Assembly (NCBI RefSeq): GCF_018614415.1
Contig: NZ_JAGGOO010000009.1
Span: forward strand, 1-64,000
Source of the DNA: Streptomyces sp. ISL-12
Lineage (GTDB): Bacteria > Actinomycetota > Actinomycetes > Streptomycetales > Streptomycetaceae
Length of the DNA: 64,000 nucleotides
Reading direction: 5' to 3'
Below, piece by piece: positions 48,398 through 57,008 of this stretch. Each line of letters starts with the position of its first letter. The stretch's first letter is position 1. The position numbers and the translations under genes are program-made. The notes below the pieces were generated by a model, which saw nothing but the letters and a program-made list of their open reading frames with translations, ran no database searches and was not told where the DNA came from.

Positions 48398-48401
48398 CGG
48401 C

Positions 48402-49532
48402 ATGAGACACCGTACAGCCGTGGTCGGAGGCGGACCCGCCGGCCTCACCTTCGCGCGCGTCCTGCACCGCCACGGCCACCCCGTCACCGTTCTCGAACGC
48501 GATCCCGCCCCCGACGCCCGCCCCCCGGGCGGCACCCTCGACCTGCGCGAAGGGCAGGGCCAGCGCGCGCTGGAAATGGCGGGGCTGCTCGCGGAGTTCC
48601 AGGCGCTGTCCCGTCCCGAGGGGCAGGCCATGCGCATCCTGGACCCGGACGGGACCGTCCTGCGCGACTGGCGGCCGGCTCCGGGCGAGCGGGCCAACCC
48701 CGAGATCGACCGCGGCCAACTCCGTGACCTGCTGCTCGGCCCCCTCGATGTCCAGTGGGGCCGGGGCGTGGCGAAGGTGGTGCCCGGGGGCCCGGACGGC
48801 GTGCGGGTCCATTTCGAGGACGGGCGACAGGAGACGTACGACCTGGTGGTCGGCGCGGACGGTGCCTGGTCCCGGGTCCGCCCGGCCGTCTCGTCGGTGA
48901 CGCCGCACTACACCGGCGTCACCCTGGTCGAGACCTCCCTGGACGACATCGACACCCGCCACCCCGATCTCGCCCGGCTGATCGGCGACGGTTCCGTGGC
49001 CGTCTACGGCGTGAACCGCGCCGTCGTCGCCCAGCGCAACAGCGGCGGCCACGTCAAGGTGTACGCCCAGTACCGCGCCCCGCTGGACCGGCGCCCGGAC
49101 CCGGAGCGGGACCCGGACCCGGCCGACGCCGAGGCCGTGCGGGCGGGCCTGCTGGCCCTGTTCGACGGCTGGGCCGCCCCCGTCCTCGACCTTCTCCGCC
49201 ACGGCACCGCCTTCGCCCGCCGTCCCCTGCACGCCCTGCCCGTCTCCCACACCTGGACCCACGTCCCCGGGGTGACGCTGCTGGGCGACGCCGCCCATCT
49301 GATGCCGCCGCTGGGGGCGGGCGCCAACCTCGCGATGCTGGACGGCGCCGAACTCGCCGAGTCCCTCGCCGCCGGCCTGGACGATCCGGACGAGACCGTC
49401 CGCGCCTTCGAGGAACGGATGTGGGCACGGGCCGCCCGGTGGGCGGAGATCACCACGGCCGGTCTGGAACGCCTGGTGAGCCCGGATCCCGCCGAAGCCC
49501 TCGCCCTCTTCGACCAGGTCCAGCAGAGCTGA
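48402..49532 (+). CDS. FAD-dependent monooxygenase, TetX-like
   Basis: A 376-residue flavoprotein, ATG at 48402. Rossmann motif AVVGGGPAGLTFARVLHRHG near the N-terminus, then PPGGTLDLREGQGQRALEMA, the internal DLVVGADGAWSRVRPAV (DG motif) and the FAD ribityl-binding GVTLLGDAAHLMPPLGAGAN. These match class A aromatic hydroxylases, and the GG-LDL and GDAAHLMPP segments are especially close to TetX tetracycline-inactivating enzymes. With the divergent TetR it probably detoxifies an aromatic polyketide or similar compound; tetracycline itself is a guess. Confidence 0.9.
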   Translation: MRHRTAVVGGGPAGLTFARVLHRHGHPVTVLERDPAPDARPPGGTLDLREGQGQRALEMAGLLAEFQALSRPEGQAMRILDPDGTVLRDWRPAPGERANPEIDRGQLRDLLLGPLDVQWGRGVAKVVPGGPDGVRVHFEDGRQETYDLVVGADGAWSRVRPAVSSVTPHYTGVTLVETSLDDIDTRHPDLARLIGDGSVAVYGVNRAVVAQRNSGGHVKVYAQYRAPLDRRPDPERDPDPADAEAVRAGLLALFDGWAAPVLDLLRHGTAFARRPLHALPVSHTWTHVPGVTLLGDAAHLMPPLGAGANLAMLDGAELAESLAAGLDDPDETVRAFEERMWARAARWAEITTAGLERLVSPDPAEALALFDQVQQS

Positions 49533-49566
49533 CGGCCGGGCCCGGCAGCAGCGGCGAAGGCCGGCG

Positions 49567-50316
49567 TCACGCCCCGACGGCCACCCGCGCGGACGCCCCC
49601 ACGGCCACCCGCGCCGCCTCGTACCGCTCCACCAGCAGCCGGGCCACCTCGGGCGCCGGACCGAGCACGTCCGCCAGCACGTCGGCCTCGGCCGCGCCGC
49701 GCGCGATGCGGTCCGGCAGGCGGCCGGGGGCCAGGACGTACGGGGCGACGGCGATCCGCGCGCAGCCGAGGTCCCGCAGTTCGCGCACCGCCTGTTCGGT
49801 GCGCGGCAGGGATGCGGAGGCGAACGCGGGCCGCACGGCGCACCAACCGGTGTGCCGCCACTCCCGCGCGATTTCTGCGATCACCGCGATCGCCTCCGGG
49901 TCGGTGGACCCCGCCGAGGCCAGCACGACCCCGGTCGAGGACTTGTCGGCGGGCGTCAGGCCCGCCTCGTACAGCCGCCGCTCCAGCGCGGCCAGCAGCA
50001 GCGGGGACGGCCCCAGCACCTCGGCCTGCCGGATCCGCAGCCGGGGCGGCGCGTCCGCGAGGACCGCCGGGATGTCCGCCTTGGCGTGGAAGGCGCGGGT
50101 CAGCAGCAGCGGAAGGGCCACGACGTCCCGGACGCCCTCCGTCGCCAGGGACTCCAGCACCCCCGGCACCGAGGGCACGTTGAAGTCCAGGAACCCGGTC
50201 TCCACCCGGACGTCCGGGCGCAGCGAACGGACCCGGCGGACCAGGGCGTGCACGGTCGCGGCGTGCCGCGGATCGCGGCTGCCGTGGGCGATGACGAGCA
50301 GGACGGGTCGGGACAT
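49567..50316 (-). CDS. Sirohydrochlorin chelatase (CbiX-like)
   Basis: A 249-residue two-repeat chelatase-fold protein, ATG at 50316-50314. It would insert ferrous iron into sirohydrochlorin to make siroheme, the cofactor of sulfite and nitrite reductases. Signatures: LLVIAHGSRDPRHAATVHAL (active-site His), TGFLDFNVPSVPGVL, VVALPLLLTRAFHAKADIPA (second His) and IAVAPYVLAPGRLPDRI. The C-terminus is a 24-nt duplication (ARVAVGAS-ARVAVGA). Last gene of the sulfur operon, 7 nt after the permease. Confidence 0.9.
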   Translation of the reverse strand: MSRPVLLVIAHGSRDPRHAATVHALVRRVRSLRPDVRVETGFLDFNVPSVPGVLESLATEGVRDVVALPLLLTRAFHAKADIPAVLADAPPRLRIRQAEVLGPSPLLLAALERRLYEAGLTPADKSSTGVVLASAGSTDPEAIAVIAEIAREWRHTGWCAVRPAFASASLPRTEQAVRELRDLGCARIAVAPYVLAPGRLPDRIARGAAEADVLADVLGPAPEVARLLVERYEAARVAVGASARVAVGA

Positions 50317-50323
50317 GACGCGT

Positions 50324-51241
50324 TCAGCTCCTCACCAGCAGGCCGCGGCCGCGCAGCACCCACCGCTCCAGCGGGCTGAAGACCAGCAGGTCGACGGCGA
50401 TGCCGACGACCAGGATCAGCCCGATCGCCTCGAACACCATGGCCATGTCGCTGGCGTTGCGGCCGTTCTCCAGCAACTGCCCGAGCCCGACGCCCAGGTC
50501 GGGGAAGGACGCGATGATCTCGGCGGCCATCAGCGACCGCCAGGAGAACGCCCACCCCTGCTTCAGACCGGCCACGTAGCCGGGCAGCGCGGCCGGCAGC
50601 GTGATGTGCCAGGTGCCCTTCAGCCCCGTCGCGCCCAGCGTGCGCCCGGCCCGCAGGAAGACCGGGGGGACCTGGTCGACGCCGGAGACCAGCCCGTTGG
50701 CGATGGACGGGACCGCGCCGAGCAGGATCACGGCGTACATCATCGAGTTGTTCAGCCCCAGCCAGATCACGGCCGGCGGCACCCAGGCCACCGACGGCAG
50801 CGACTGGAGGCCGGACAGGATCGGCCCGATCGCCGCCCGTACCCACCGCACCCGCGCCACCAGCAGCCCCAGCGGCGTGCCGATCAGCAGCGCCAGCAGG
50901 AAGCCGGACAGACCGCGCGAGACGCTGGTCCAGATGTAGCCGAGCAGCGTGCCTTCGAGCCAGGCCTGGTGCACCACGTGCCACACGTCGGCGGGCGCGG
51001 GCAGCTTGGTCGGGTCGTCGACGATCCCGAAGGAGATCAGCGCCTGCCACCCGGCCAGCACCAGCAGCACGGCGACGACCGGCGGCAGCACCTTCTGCGT
51101 GAGCGTCTGCCGGAACGAAGCGGTACGCCCCGGCTGCCGGGTCTCCAGCGCGTCGAGGCCCGCCTCCAGACCGGCGAGGTCGCCCGTGTCCTGCTTCACC
51201 GGCGCCGTGCCGGTGCCCGGTGTCGTGTCAGTGCCGGCCAT
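50324..51241 (-). CDS. ABC transporter permease, sulfonate/taurine type (SsuC-like)
   Basis: A 305-residue membrane protein, ATG at 51241-51239, overlapping the upstream ATPase gene by 14 nt. Six spans follow a 40-residue cytosolic head; the first is VLPPVVAVLLVLAGWQALIS. The ATPase-docking loop is FLRAGRTLGATGLKGTWHIT followed by LPAALPGYVAGLKQG, characteristic of nitrate/sulfonate/taurine importers. Together with the neighbouring binding protein and ATPase it likely imports sulfonates or sulfate esters as a sulfur source. Confidence 0.92.
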   Translation of the reverse strand: MAGTDTTPGTGTAPVKQDTGDLAGLEAGLDALETRQPGRTASFRQTLTQKVLPPVVAVLLVLAGWQALISFGIVDDPTKLPAPADVWHVVHQAWLEGTLLGYIWTSVSRGLSGFLLALLIGTPLGLLVARVRWVRAAIGPILSGLQSLPSVAWVPPAVIWLGLNNSMMYAVILLGAVPSIANGLVSGVDQVPPVFLRAGRTLGATGLKGTWHITLPAALPGYVAGLKQGWAFSWRSLMAAEIIASFPDLGVGLGQLLENGRNASDMAMVFEAIGLILVVGIAVDLLVFSPLERWVLRGRGLLVRS

Positions 51242-52016
51242 GACGACGGATCTCTCCCCGCAGTTCTTCGGTGATCTCGACGGACAGTTCCGCCACCGCC
51301 GCGTCCTCGATGCGGCGCGGGTGCGGGAGGTCCACCGTCCACTCCCGGGCGACCCGGCCGGGGCGGGAGGACAGCAGCACGACCCGCTCGGCGAGGCGGA
51401 CGGCCTCGCGCACGTTGTGCGTGACGAACAGGACGGACAGCTTCGTCTCGCGCCAGATCCGGGTCAGTTCGTCGTGCAGCACGTCACGGGTGATCGCGTC
51501 CAGCGCGGCGAACGGCTCGTCCATCAGCAGCAGCCGGCTCTCCTGGGCGAGCGCGCGGGCCATGGCGACCCGCTGGCGCATCCCGCCGGACAGCTCGTGC
51601 ACCCGCTTGCCGTACGCGCCGCCGAGCCGGACCAGCGTGAGCAGTTCCTCCGCCTTGTCCCGGCGCTCGGACTTCGGTACGCCGCGCAGCTTCAGGGCGA
51701 GTTCGATGTTCTTGCCCGCGGTCAGCCACGGGAACAGGGCGTGCTCCTGGAACATCAGCGCCGGGCGCCCGTCCGTGTCGATCGTCCCGGCGCTGGGCCG
51801 GTCCAGGCCCGCCACCAGGTTCAGCAGCGTGGACTTGCCGCAGCCCGAGGCGCCGAGGAGGGTGACGAACTCGCCGGGCGCGACGTCGAGGCTGACGTCG
51901 TCCAGGACGAGCTGCTGCCCGGCCGGGCCCGCGAAGGACTTCGAGACGTGCGTGATCCGGGCGGCGTGGGTGGCCGCCTCGGTGCCGTCGGCGGCCTTGG
52001 CGAGGGTCGTGGCCAT
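51228..52016 (-). CDS. ABC transporter ATPase, sulfonate/taurine type (SsuB-like)
   Basis: A 262-residue ATPase. The start is placed at the ATG at 52016-52014 because AGGAGGTGA lies 6-7 nt upstream; the GTG at 52025 is part of that ribosome-binding site. Walker A LLGASGCGKSTLLNLVAGLD, Q-loop ALMFQEHALFPWLTA, signature VHELSGGMRQRVAMARAL, Walker B RLLLMDEPFAALD and H-loop VLFVTHNVREAVRLAERV are all intact. It energises the adjacent permease. Confidence 0.95.
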   Translation of the reverse strand: MATTLAKAADGTEAATHAARITHVSKSFAGPAGQQLVLDDVSLDVAPGEFVTLLGASGCGKSTLLNLVAGLDRPSAGTIDTDGRPALMFQEHALFPWLTAGKNIELALKLRGVPKSERRDKAEELLTLVRLGGAYGKRVHELSGGMRQRVAMARALAQESRLLLMDEPFAALDAITRDVLHDELTRIWRETKLSVLFVTHNVREAVRLAERVVLLSSRPGRVAREWTVDLPHPRRIEDAAVAELSVEITEELRGEIRRHGRH

Positions 52017-52061
52017 GGTCGTCACCTCCTGGGACGGGTAGGGGAAGGGGCGGGAACGGAG

Positions 52062-53159
52062 CTACTCGACGCCGAGCCCGGCGTCGTCGACCGCGGGCTC
52101 GCCCTCGGCCGCCAGGACCTTGTCGAGCAGCGTGAGGTCGTAGATGCCCTTGAGGTCGGTGTCCTCCAGCAGCCCGGCCCGTACGGCGTGCCGGGCCTGG
52201 ACGGCGAGGGTGGCGGCCAGCGGGTCGTCGGTCACCTCCAGCGACTCCCAGGCCGGGTCGAGGACGCCGGCGGGCAGCGCCTTGCCGGAGTCGGCCGCCA
52301 ACTGCTCGTTGGCCGCGGCCTTCGCCGCCTCGGGGTGGGCCTCGATCCAGCGGTTGGTCTCCACCGAAGCCCTCAGCACCGTCTCGACGGCCTGCGGATG
52401 CTCCTTCAGGAACTCCTGCGACACCACGATGTTGGTGATCACGAACTTCTTGTCCGGCCACAGGTCGGCCTCGTCGACCAGCACCTCGCCGCCCTCGGCG
52501 ACCAGCCGGGACGCGGTCGGCTCCGGCACCCAGGCGCCGTCCACCGAACCGGTCCGGAAGGCGTCCGGGGTGACCTTGTTGTCGCTGCGTACGACGGTGA
52601 CGTCACCCCGGCCGCTCTGCGCGTCGACCTTCCAGCCCTGCTCGGCGGCCCAGTCGAGGAACGCCACGTCCTGGGTGTTGCCGAGCTGCGGGGTGGCGAT
52701 CCGCTTGCCCTCGACGTCCGCGACCGACGTGATCTTCTCGGGGTTCACCACCAGTTTCACCCCGCCGGAGGCCGAACCGCCGATGATCCGCAGGTTCTTC
52801 CCGCCCGACCGGACATAGCCGTTGACCGCCGGGGACGGTCCGATCCAGCCGATGTCGATCGACCCCGAGTTCAGCGCCTCGATCTCGGAGGGACCCGCGT
52901 TGAAGACCGCGTACTTGGCCTCCGTGCCGCCCAGCGCCTTCTGGAAGAAGCCCTTGCGGTTGCCGACCAGGGCGGTGGCGTGGGTGACGTTGCCGAAGTA
53001 GCCGATCCGGACCGCGTCCAGACCGTCGGTCTTCGGCGCCCCCGCGACCACCTTGACGGTGTCGTCCACCTTGGCCTGCGACCCGTAGCCGCAGGCGGCC
53101 AGGGCGAGCAGGGGCAGGACGGCGACGACCGTCAGAGCGCGACGCGCGGCGGAGGCCAT
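52062..53159 (-). CDS. Sulfonate-type substrate-binding lipoprotein (SsuA-like)
   Basis: A 365-residue extracellular binding protein, ATG at 53159-53157. Signal peptide MASAARRALTVVAVLPLLAL with lipobox LAACG. Binding-fold features of the nitrate/sulfonate/taurine group: VRIGYFGNVTHATALVGNRK, FNAGPSEIEALNSGSIDIGW, VNPEKITSVADVEGKRIATP and DAFRTGSVDGAWVPEPTASR. It lies 2 nt after cysN in the same direction, linking uptake of organic sulfur to sulfate activation. Confidence 0.92.
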   Translation of the reverse strand: MASAARRALTVVAVLPLLALAACGYGSQAKVDDTVKVVAGAPKTDGLDAVRIGYFGNVTHATALVGNRKGFFQKALGGTEAKYAVFNAGPSEIEALNSGSIDIGWIGPSPAVNGYVRSGGKNLRIIGGSASGGVKLVVNPEKITSVADVEGKRIATPQLGNTQDVAFLDWAAEQGWKVDAQSGRGDVTVVRSDNKVTPDAFRTGSVDGAWVPEPTASRLVAEGGEVLVDEADLWPDKKFVITNIVVSQEFLKEHPQAVETVLRASVETNRWIEAHPEAAKAAANEQLAADSGKALPAGVLDPAWESLEVTDDPLAATLAVQARHAVRAGLLEDTDLKGIYDLTLLDKVLAAEGEPAVDDAGLGVE

Positions 53160-53161
53160 GC

Positions 53162-54496
53162 TCAGAAATCCCACCCGTCGTCGTCCGCCTCGGCCGTGAC
53201 CGGCTCCGGGGACGCGAAGGACTCGCCGACCATGCCCGCGGTGAGCGTGGTGCCGTCGGCCGGGTCGATCAGGATGAACGAGCCCGTGCGCCGGGAGTCG
53301 GCGTAGGAGTCGGTGGGCAGCGGCTCGGCGGTGCGGATCTTCACCCGGCCGATGTCGTTGGCGACGAGCTGCCCCGGGTGCGGGTGCAGGGACAGGTCGT
53401 CGAGGGTGAGCCGGGCCGGGATGTCCTTGACGATCGCCTTCACCGTGCGCGTGCCGTGCTTGAGCAGCACCCGGTGGCCGACGGTCAGCGGCTGGTCGGC
53501 GACGTGGCAGACGGTCGCCTCGACGTCCTGCGTGGTGGCCGGCGCGTCCTGGGCGGGCACGATCAGGTCGCCCCGCGAGACGTCGATGTCGTCCTCCAGG
53601 AGCAGCGTCACCGACTGCGGCGTCCACGCCACGTCGACCGGCTCGCCGAGCAGGTCGATCCCGCTGACCTTGGTCGTCCGCCCCGACGGCAGCACGGTGA
53701 CCGGGTCGCCGACGCGGAAGGAACCGGCGGCGATCTGACCGGCGTACCCCCGGTAGTCGGGGTGCTCGGCGGTCTGCGGCCGGATCACGTACTGCACGGG
53801 CAGCCGGGCGTGGCAGTGCGCCAGGTCGTGGCTGACCGGCACGGTCTCCAGGTGCTCCAGGACGGTCGGGCCGCCGTACCAGTCCATGTGCGCGGACGGC
53901 TCCACCACGTTGTCCCCGACCAGCGCCGAGATCGGGATCGCGGTGACCTCGGGGACGCCCAGCTCGGTCGCGTACGCCGTGAACTCCTCGGCGATGGCGG
54001 CGAACACGGACTCCTCGTAGCCGACCAGGTCCATCTTGTTGACGGCGAGGACGGCGTGCGGGACGCGCAGCAGGGCGGCGATGGCGGCGTGCCGGCGGGT
54101 CTGCTCGACGACGCCGTTGCGGGCGTCGACGAGGATGACCGTCAGCTCGGCGGTGGAGGCGCCGGTGACCATGTTGCGGGTGTACTGCACGTGCCCGGGG
54201 GTGTCGGCGAGGATGAACCGGCGCCGGGGCGTGGCGAAGTACCGGTAGGCGACGTCGATGGTGATGCCCTGCTCCCGCTCGGCGCGCAGGCCGTCGGTCA
54301 GCAGCGCCAGGTCCGGGGTCTCCTGCCCGCGCGACGCCGAGGCGCGCTCGACGGCCTCCAGCTGGTCGGCGAGGACCGACTTGGAGTCGTGCAGCAGCCG
54401 TCCGACGAGGGTGGACTTGCCGTCGTCGACCGACCCGGCGGTGGCGAACCGCAGCAGGGTGGTCCCCGAGAGGATCTCGGTGGTGGTGGTGCTCAT
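53162..54496 (-). CDS. cysN: Sulfate adenylyltransferase subunit 1 (GTPase)
   Basis: A 444-residue EF-Tu-like GTPase that drives APS formation with CysD; ATG at 54496-54494. G1 FATAGSVDDGKSTLVGRLLH, switch region REQGITIDVAYRYF, G3 ILADTPGHVQYTRNMVTGAS, G4 AVLAVNKMDLVGYEES. C-terminal beta barrels follow. No APS-kinase fusion is present, in keeping with the separate cysC gene. It is 2 nt from the cysD stop. Confidence 0.97.
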   Translation of the reverse strand: MSTTTTEILSGTTLLRFATAGSVDDGKSTLVGRLLHDSKSVLADQLEAVERASASRGQETPDLALLTDGLRAEREQGITIDVAYRYFATPRRRFILADTPGHVQYTRNMVTGASTAELTVILVDARNGVVEQTRRHAAIAALLRVPHAVLAVNKMDLVGYEESVFAAIAEEFTAYATELGVPEVTAIPISALVGDNVVEPSAHMDWYGGPTVLEHLETVPVSHDLAHCHARLPVQYVIRPQTAEHPDYRGYAGQIAAGSFRVGDPVTVLPSGRTTKVSGIDLLGEPVDVAWTPQSVTLLLEDDIDVSRGDLIVPAQDAPATTQDVEATVCHVADQPLTVGHRVLLKHGTRTVKAIVKDIPARLTLDDLSLHPHPGQLVANDIGRVKIRTAEPLPTDSYADSRRTGSFILIDPADGTTLTAGMVGESFASPEPVTAEADDDGWDF

Positions 54497-54498
54497 GT

Positions 54499-55401
54499 CT
54501 AGAAGTACCCCTCGCGCTTGCGGTCTTCCATCGCGGCCTCGGAGAGCTTGTCGTCGGCGCGGGTGGCGCCGCGTTCGGTGAGCCGGGAGGCGGCGATCTC
54601 GGCGATCACCTTCTCGATGGTGTCGGCGTCGGAGTCGACGGCGCCGGTGCAGGACATGTCGCCGACGGTGCGGTAGCGGACCTGCCGTTTCTCGACGGTC
54701 TCGCCGTCCTTGGGGCCGCCCCAGTCGCCGGCGGTGAGCCACATGCCGGCCCGGGCGAAGACCTCGCGTTCGTGGGCGTAGTAGATCTGGGGGAGTTCGA
54801 TGTTCTCGCGGGCGATGTACTGCCACACGTCCAGCTCGGTCCAGTTGGAGAGCGGGAAGACGCGGACGTGTTCGCCGGGGGCGTGGCGGCCGTTGTAGAG
54901 GTTCCACAGTTCGGGCCGCTGGCGGCGGGGGTCCCACTGGGAGAACTCGTCGCGCAGCGAGAACACCCGTTCCTTCGCGCGTGCCTTCTCCTCGTCGCGG
55001 CGTCCGCCGCCGAAGACGGCGTCGAACTTCTCGCTCTGGATCTTCTCGGTGAGCGGGACGGTCTGGAGCGGGTTGCGGGTGCCGTCGGGGCGTTCCTTGA
55101 GGACGCCGCGGTCGATGTAGTCCTGGACGGAGGCGACGTGCAGTCGCAGTCCGTGCTTCTCGACGGTCCGGTCGCGGTATTCGAGGACCTCGGGGAAGTT
55201 GTGTCCGGTGTCGACGTGGAGGAGGGAGAAGGGGACCGGTGCGGGGGTGAAGGCTTTCAGCGCCAGGTGGAGCATGACGATGGAGTCCTTGCCGCCGGAG
55301 AAGAGGATCACCGGCCGTTCGAACTCGCCCGCGACCTCGCGGAAGATGTGCACCGCCTCGGACTCCAGCGCGTCCAGGTGCGAGAGGGCGAAGTCGTTCA
55401 C
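54499..55401 (-). CDS. cysD: Sulfate adenylyltransferase subunit 2
   Basis: A 300-residue PP-loop ATP pyrophosphatase that adenylates sulfate to APS. The GTG at 55401 overlaps the cysC stop (GTGA). Signatures: PVILFSGGKDSIVMLHLALK (PP-loop), LLHVDTGHNFPEVLEYRD, FDAVFGGGRRDEEKARAKER, VFPLSNWTELDVWQYIAREN and the C-terminal AAMEDRKREGYF. Works as a heterodimer with CysN. Confidence 0.97.
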   Translation of the reverse strand: MNDFALSHLDALESEAVHIFREVAGEFERPVILFSGGKDSIVMLHLALKAFTPAPVPFSLLHVDTGHNFPEVLEYRDRTVEKHGLRLHVASVQDYIDRGVLKERPDGTRNPLQTVPLTEKIQSEKFDAVFGGGRRDEEKARAKERVFSLRDEFSQWDPRRQRPELWNLYNGRHAPGEHVRVFPLSNWTELDVWQYIARENIELPQIYYAHEREVFARAGMWLTAGDWGGPKDGETVEKRQVRYRTVGDMSCTGAVDSDADTIEKVIAEIAASRLTERGATRADDKLSEAAMEDRKREGYF

Positions 55402-55949
55402 ACCAGCCCCCGCTCCGCCAGCACCGCGTACACGGTGCCGGCCGACTCCGCCGGAGTCTGCTCTTGCGTCCGCAGCACCAGCGCCGGGTCGGCCGGCGGC
55501 TCGTAGGGGTCGTCGACCCCGGTCAGCCCGGTCAGCTCACCCGCGGCCTGCTGGGCGTACAACCCCTTCACATCGCGCTCGCTGCACACGTCGACCGGCG
55601 TGGCGACATGCACCTCGATGTACGGCGTCCCGCTCGCCTCGTGGCGCTTGCGGACCGCCTCCCGGCTGTCGGCGTACGGCGCGATCACGGGGACGACGGA
55701 GAGCACGCCGTTGCGGGCGAGGACCTCGGAGACCAGACCGATGCGCTGCACATTGGTGTTGCGGTCCTCCCGGGAGAAGCCGAGGCCCGCCGAGAGGAAG
55801 CGGCGGATCTCGTCGCCGTCGAGCACCTCCACCCGGCGTCCCTCCGCCTTCAGCCGGTCACCGAGCAGCCGGGCGATGGTCGTCTTGCCCGCGCTCGGCA
55901 GCCCGGTGAGCCAGACGGTGGCTCCCAGCGGTCTTGCCGTGGTGGTCAT
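55398..55949 (-). CDS. cysC: Adenylylsulfate (APS) kinase
   Basis: A 183-residue kinase that phosphorylates APS to PAPS. The ATG at 55949-55947 follows AGAGGA about 10 nt upstream; a TTG two codons earlier is less likely. P-loop VWLTGLPSAGKTTIARLLGD, then EVLDGDEIRRFLSAGLGFSR, NVQRIGLVSEVLARNGV and VHVATPVDVCSERDVKGLYA. It is the first gene of this operon. In several Streptomyces, cysH and a sulfite reductase precede cysC, but here the neighbouring DNA holds a PaaX gene instead. Confidence 0.96.
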   Translation of the reverse strand: MTTTARPLGATVWLTGLPSAGKTTIARLLGDRLKAEGRRVEVLDGDEIRRFLSAGLGFSREDRNTNVQRIGLVSEVLARNGVLSVVPVIAPYADSREAVRKRHEASGTPYIEVHVATPVDVCSERDVKGLYAQQAAGELTGLTGVDDPYEPPADPALVLRTQEQTPAESAGTVYAVLAERGLV

Positions 55950-56007
55950 GCGCAACAGTCCTCTTCTCGTTCCTTGCCCCCGTGGACGACCTCACGGACG
56001 GTAGGTA

Positions 56008-56040
56008 AGAAACTTGAGAAGAGGCACAGAGAAACCTGAG
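56008..56040 (-). promoter_or_regulatory. Direct repeat in the cysC promoter region
   Basis: AGAAACTTGAG (56008-56018) and AGAAACCTGAG (56030-56040) repeat with a 22-nt period, about two helical turns, 60-90 nt upstream of cysC. In cysC orientation the units read CTCA(A/G)GTTTCT. Relatively AT-rich for this window; a likely activator or repressor site for the sulfur operon. Confidence 0.5.
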
Positions 56041-56074
56041 GGTTGCGTGAGTGACGCGCGTTGTGCGTGAGGTC

Positions 56075-56182
56075 ACAGGGCCATGTGGCCGGGTCACGGA
56101 GCCATGTGGTCAGGCTGACGGGGCCATGTCGTCAGGTCGACAGGACCATGGGGCCGGGTCGACAGGGCCATGTGGCCAGGTC
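56075..56182. repeat. Five 21-22-nt tandem repeats beginning at the paaX stop codon
   Basis: Units of the type acagggccatgtggccgggt start at about 56075, 56096, 56118, 56140 and 56162. Most contain the dyad GGCCA-tg-TGGCC or a variant. The paaX TGA (56181-56183, minus sense) overlaps the last unit, so the array starts at the stop codon. Confidence 0.75.
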
Positions 56183-56993
56183 ACAGGTCCGCGAATACCG
56201 CCCCCGCGTCCCGCAGCCGCTCGTGCAGGGCCCGGAACACAGCGGCCGAGCGGGCGCCCGGCCAGTCGTCCGGCAGCAGGCGGGCGGGCAGGCCGGGGTC
56301 GGCGTAGGGCAGGCGGCGCCAGGAGTCCAGGGCGAGCAGGTAGTCGCGGTAGGCGTCCTGGGGCGGGGTGTCAGGGCGCTGCTCCCAGTCGCGCAGCACG
56401 CGCGCGTGGCGGTCGAGGAACGCGTCGTGCTCCTTGGCGATCGCGGCCAGGTCCCACCAGCGGGCCACCGCCTCGGCGGTCGGCGCGAACCCGAGGTGCT
56501 CGCCGCGGAAGAAGTCCACATAGGTGGCCAGCCGCAGCCGGCCGAGGACGTGCCGGGTCTCCTCGTACAGCCGGGCCGGGGCGATCCACACCCCGGGGGC
56601 GGCGGTGCCGAAGCCGAGGGCGGCGAGGCGCGAGCGCAGTATGTGCCGCTTCTGCCGTTCCGACTCCGGCACCGAGAACACGGCGAGCACCCAGCCGTCG
56701 TCGGCCGGGGGATCGGTGGCGTAAATACGCCGGTCGCCGTCTTCGAGCAACTGCCGGGCCTCGTCGGACAGTTCGTAGCCGGCCGCGCCCCGGGCGGTGC
56801 GGGCGGGCAGCAGCAGGCCGCGCCGTTTGAGACGGGACACCGACGAGCGCACGGACGGCGCGTCCACCCCCACCGCCGCCAGGAGCCGGATCAGCTCGGC
56901 GACGGGGACCGGGCCCGGCGCGTAGCGGCCGTACGCGCCGTAGAGCGTGACGATCAGGGACCGTGGTGCATGCTGGTCGGACACGTTGATCAT
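56181..56993 (-). CDS. PaaX family transcriptional regulator
   Basis: A 270-residue regulator, ATG at 56993-56991. An N-terminal winged helix (SLIVTLYGAYGRYAPGPVPV, SVRSSVSRLKRRGLLLPART) is followed by the PaaX central domain (WVLAVFSVPESERQKRHILR, GVWIAPARLYEETRHVLGRL). The C-terminal PaaX_C region has YRDYLLALDSWRRLPYADPG. PaaX proteins repress aromatic-acid CoA pathways and respond to aryl-CoA thioesters. It lies 15 nt downstream of a CoA ligase gene in the same direction, so it probably controls the ligase and the divergent acyl-CoA dehydrogenase. Confidence 0.93.
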   Translation of the reverse strand: MINVSDQHAPRSLIVTLYGAYGRYAPGPVPVAELIRLLAAVGVDAPSVRSSVSRLKRRGLLLPARTARGAAGYELSDEARQLLEDGDRRIYATDPPADDGWVLAVFSVPESERQKRHILRSRLAALGFGTAAPGVWIAPARLYEETRHVLGRLRLATYVDFFRGEHLGFAPTAEAVARWWDLAAIAKEHDAFLDRHARVLRDWEQRPDTPPQDAYRDYLLALDSWRRLPYADPGLPARLLPDDWPGARSAAVFRALHERLRDAGAVFADL

Positions 56994-57008
56994 CTTAGGT
57001 CGTCGGCA

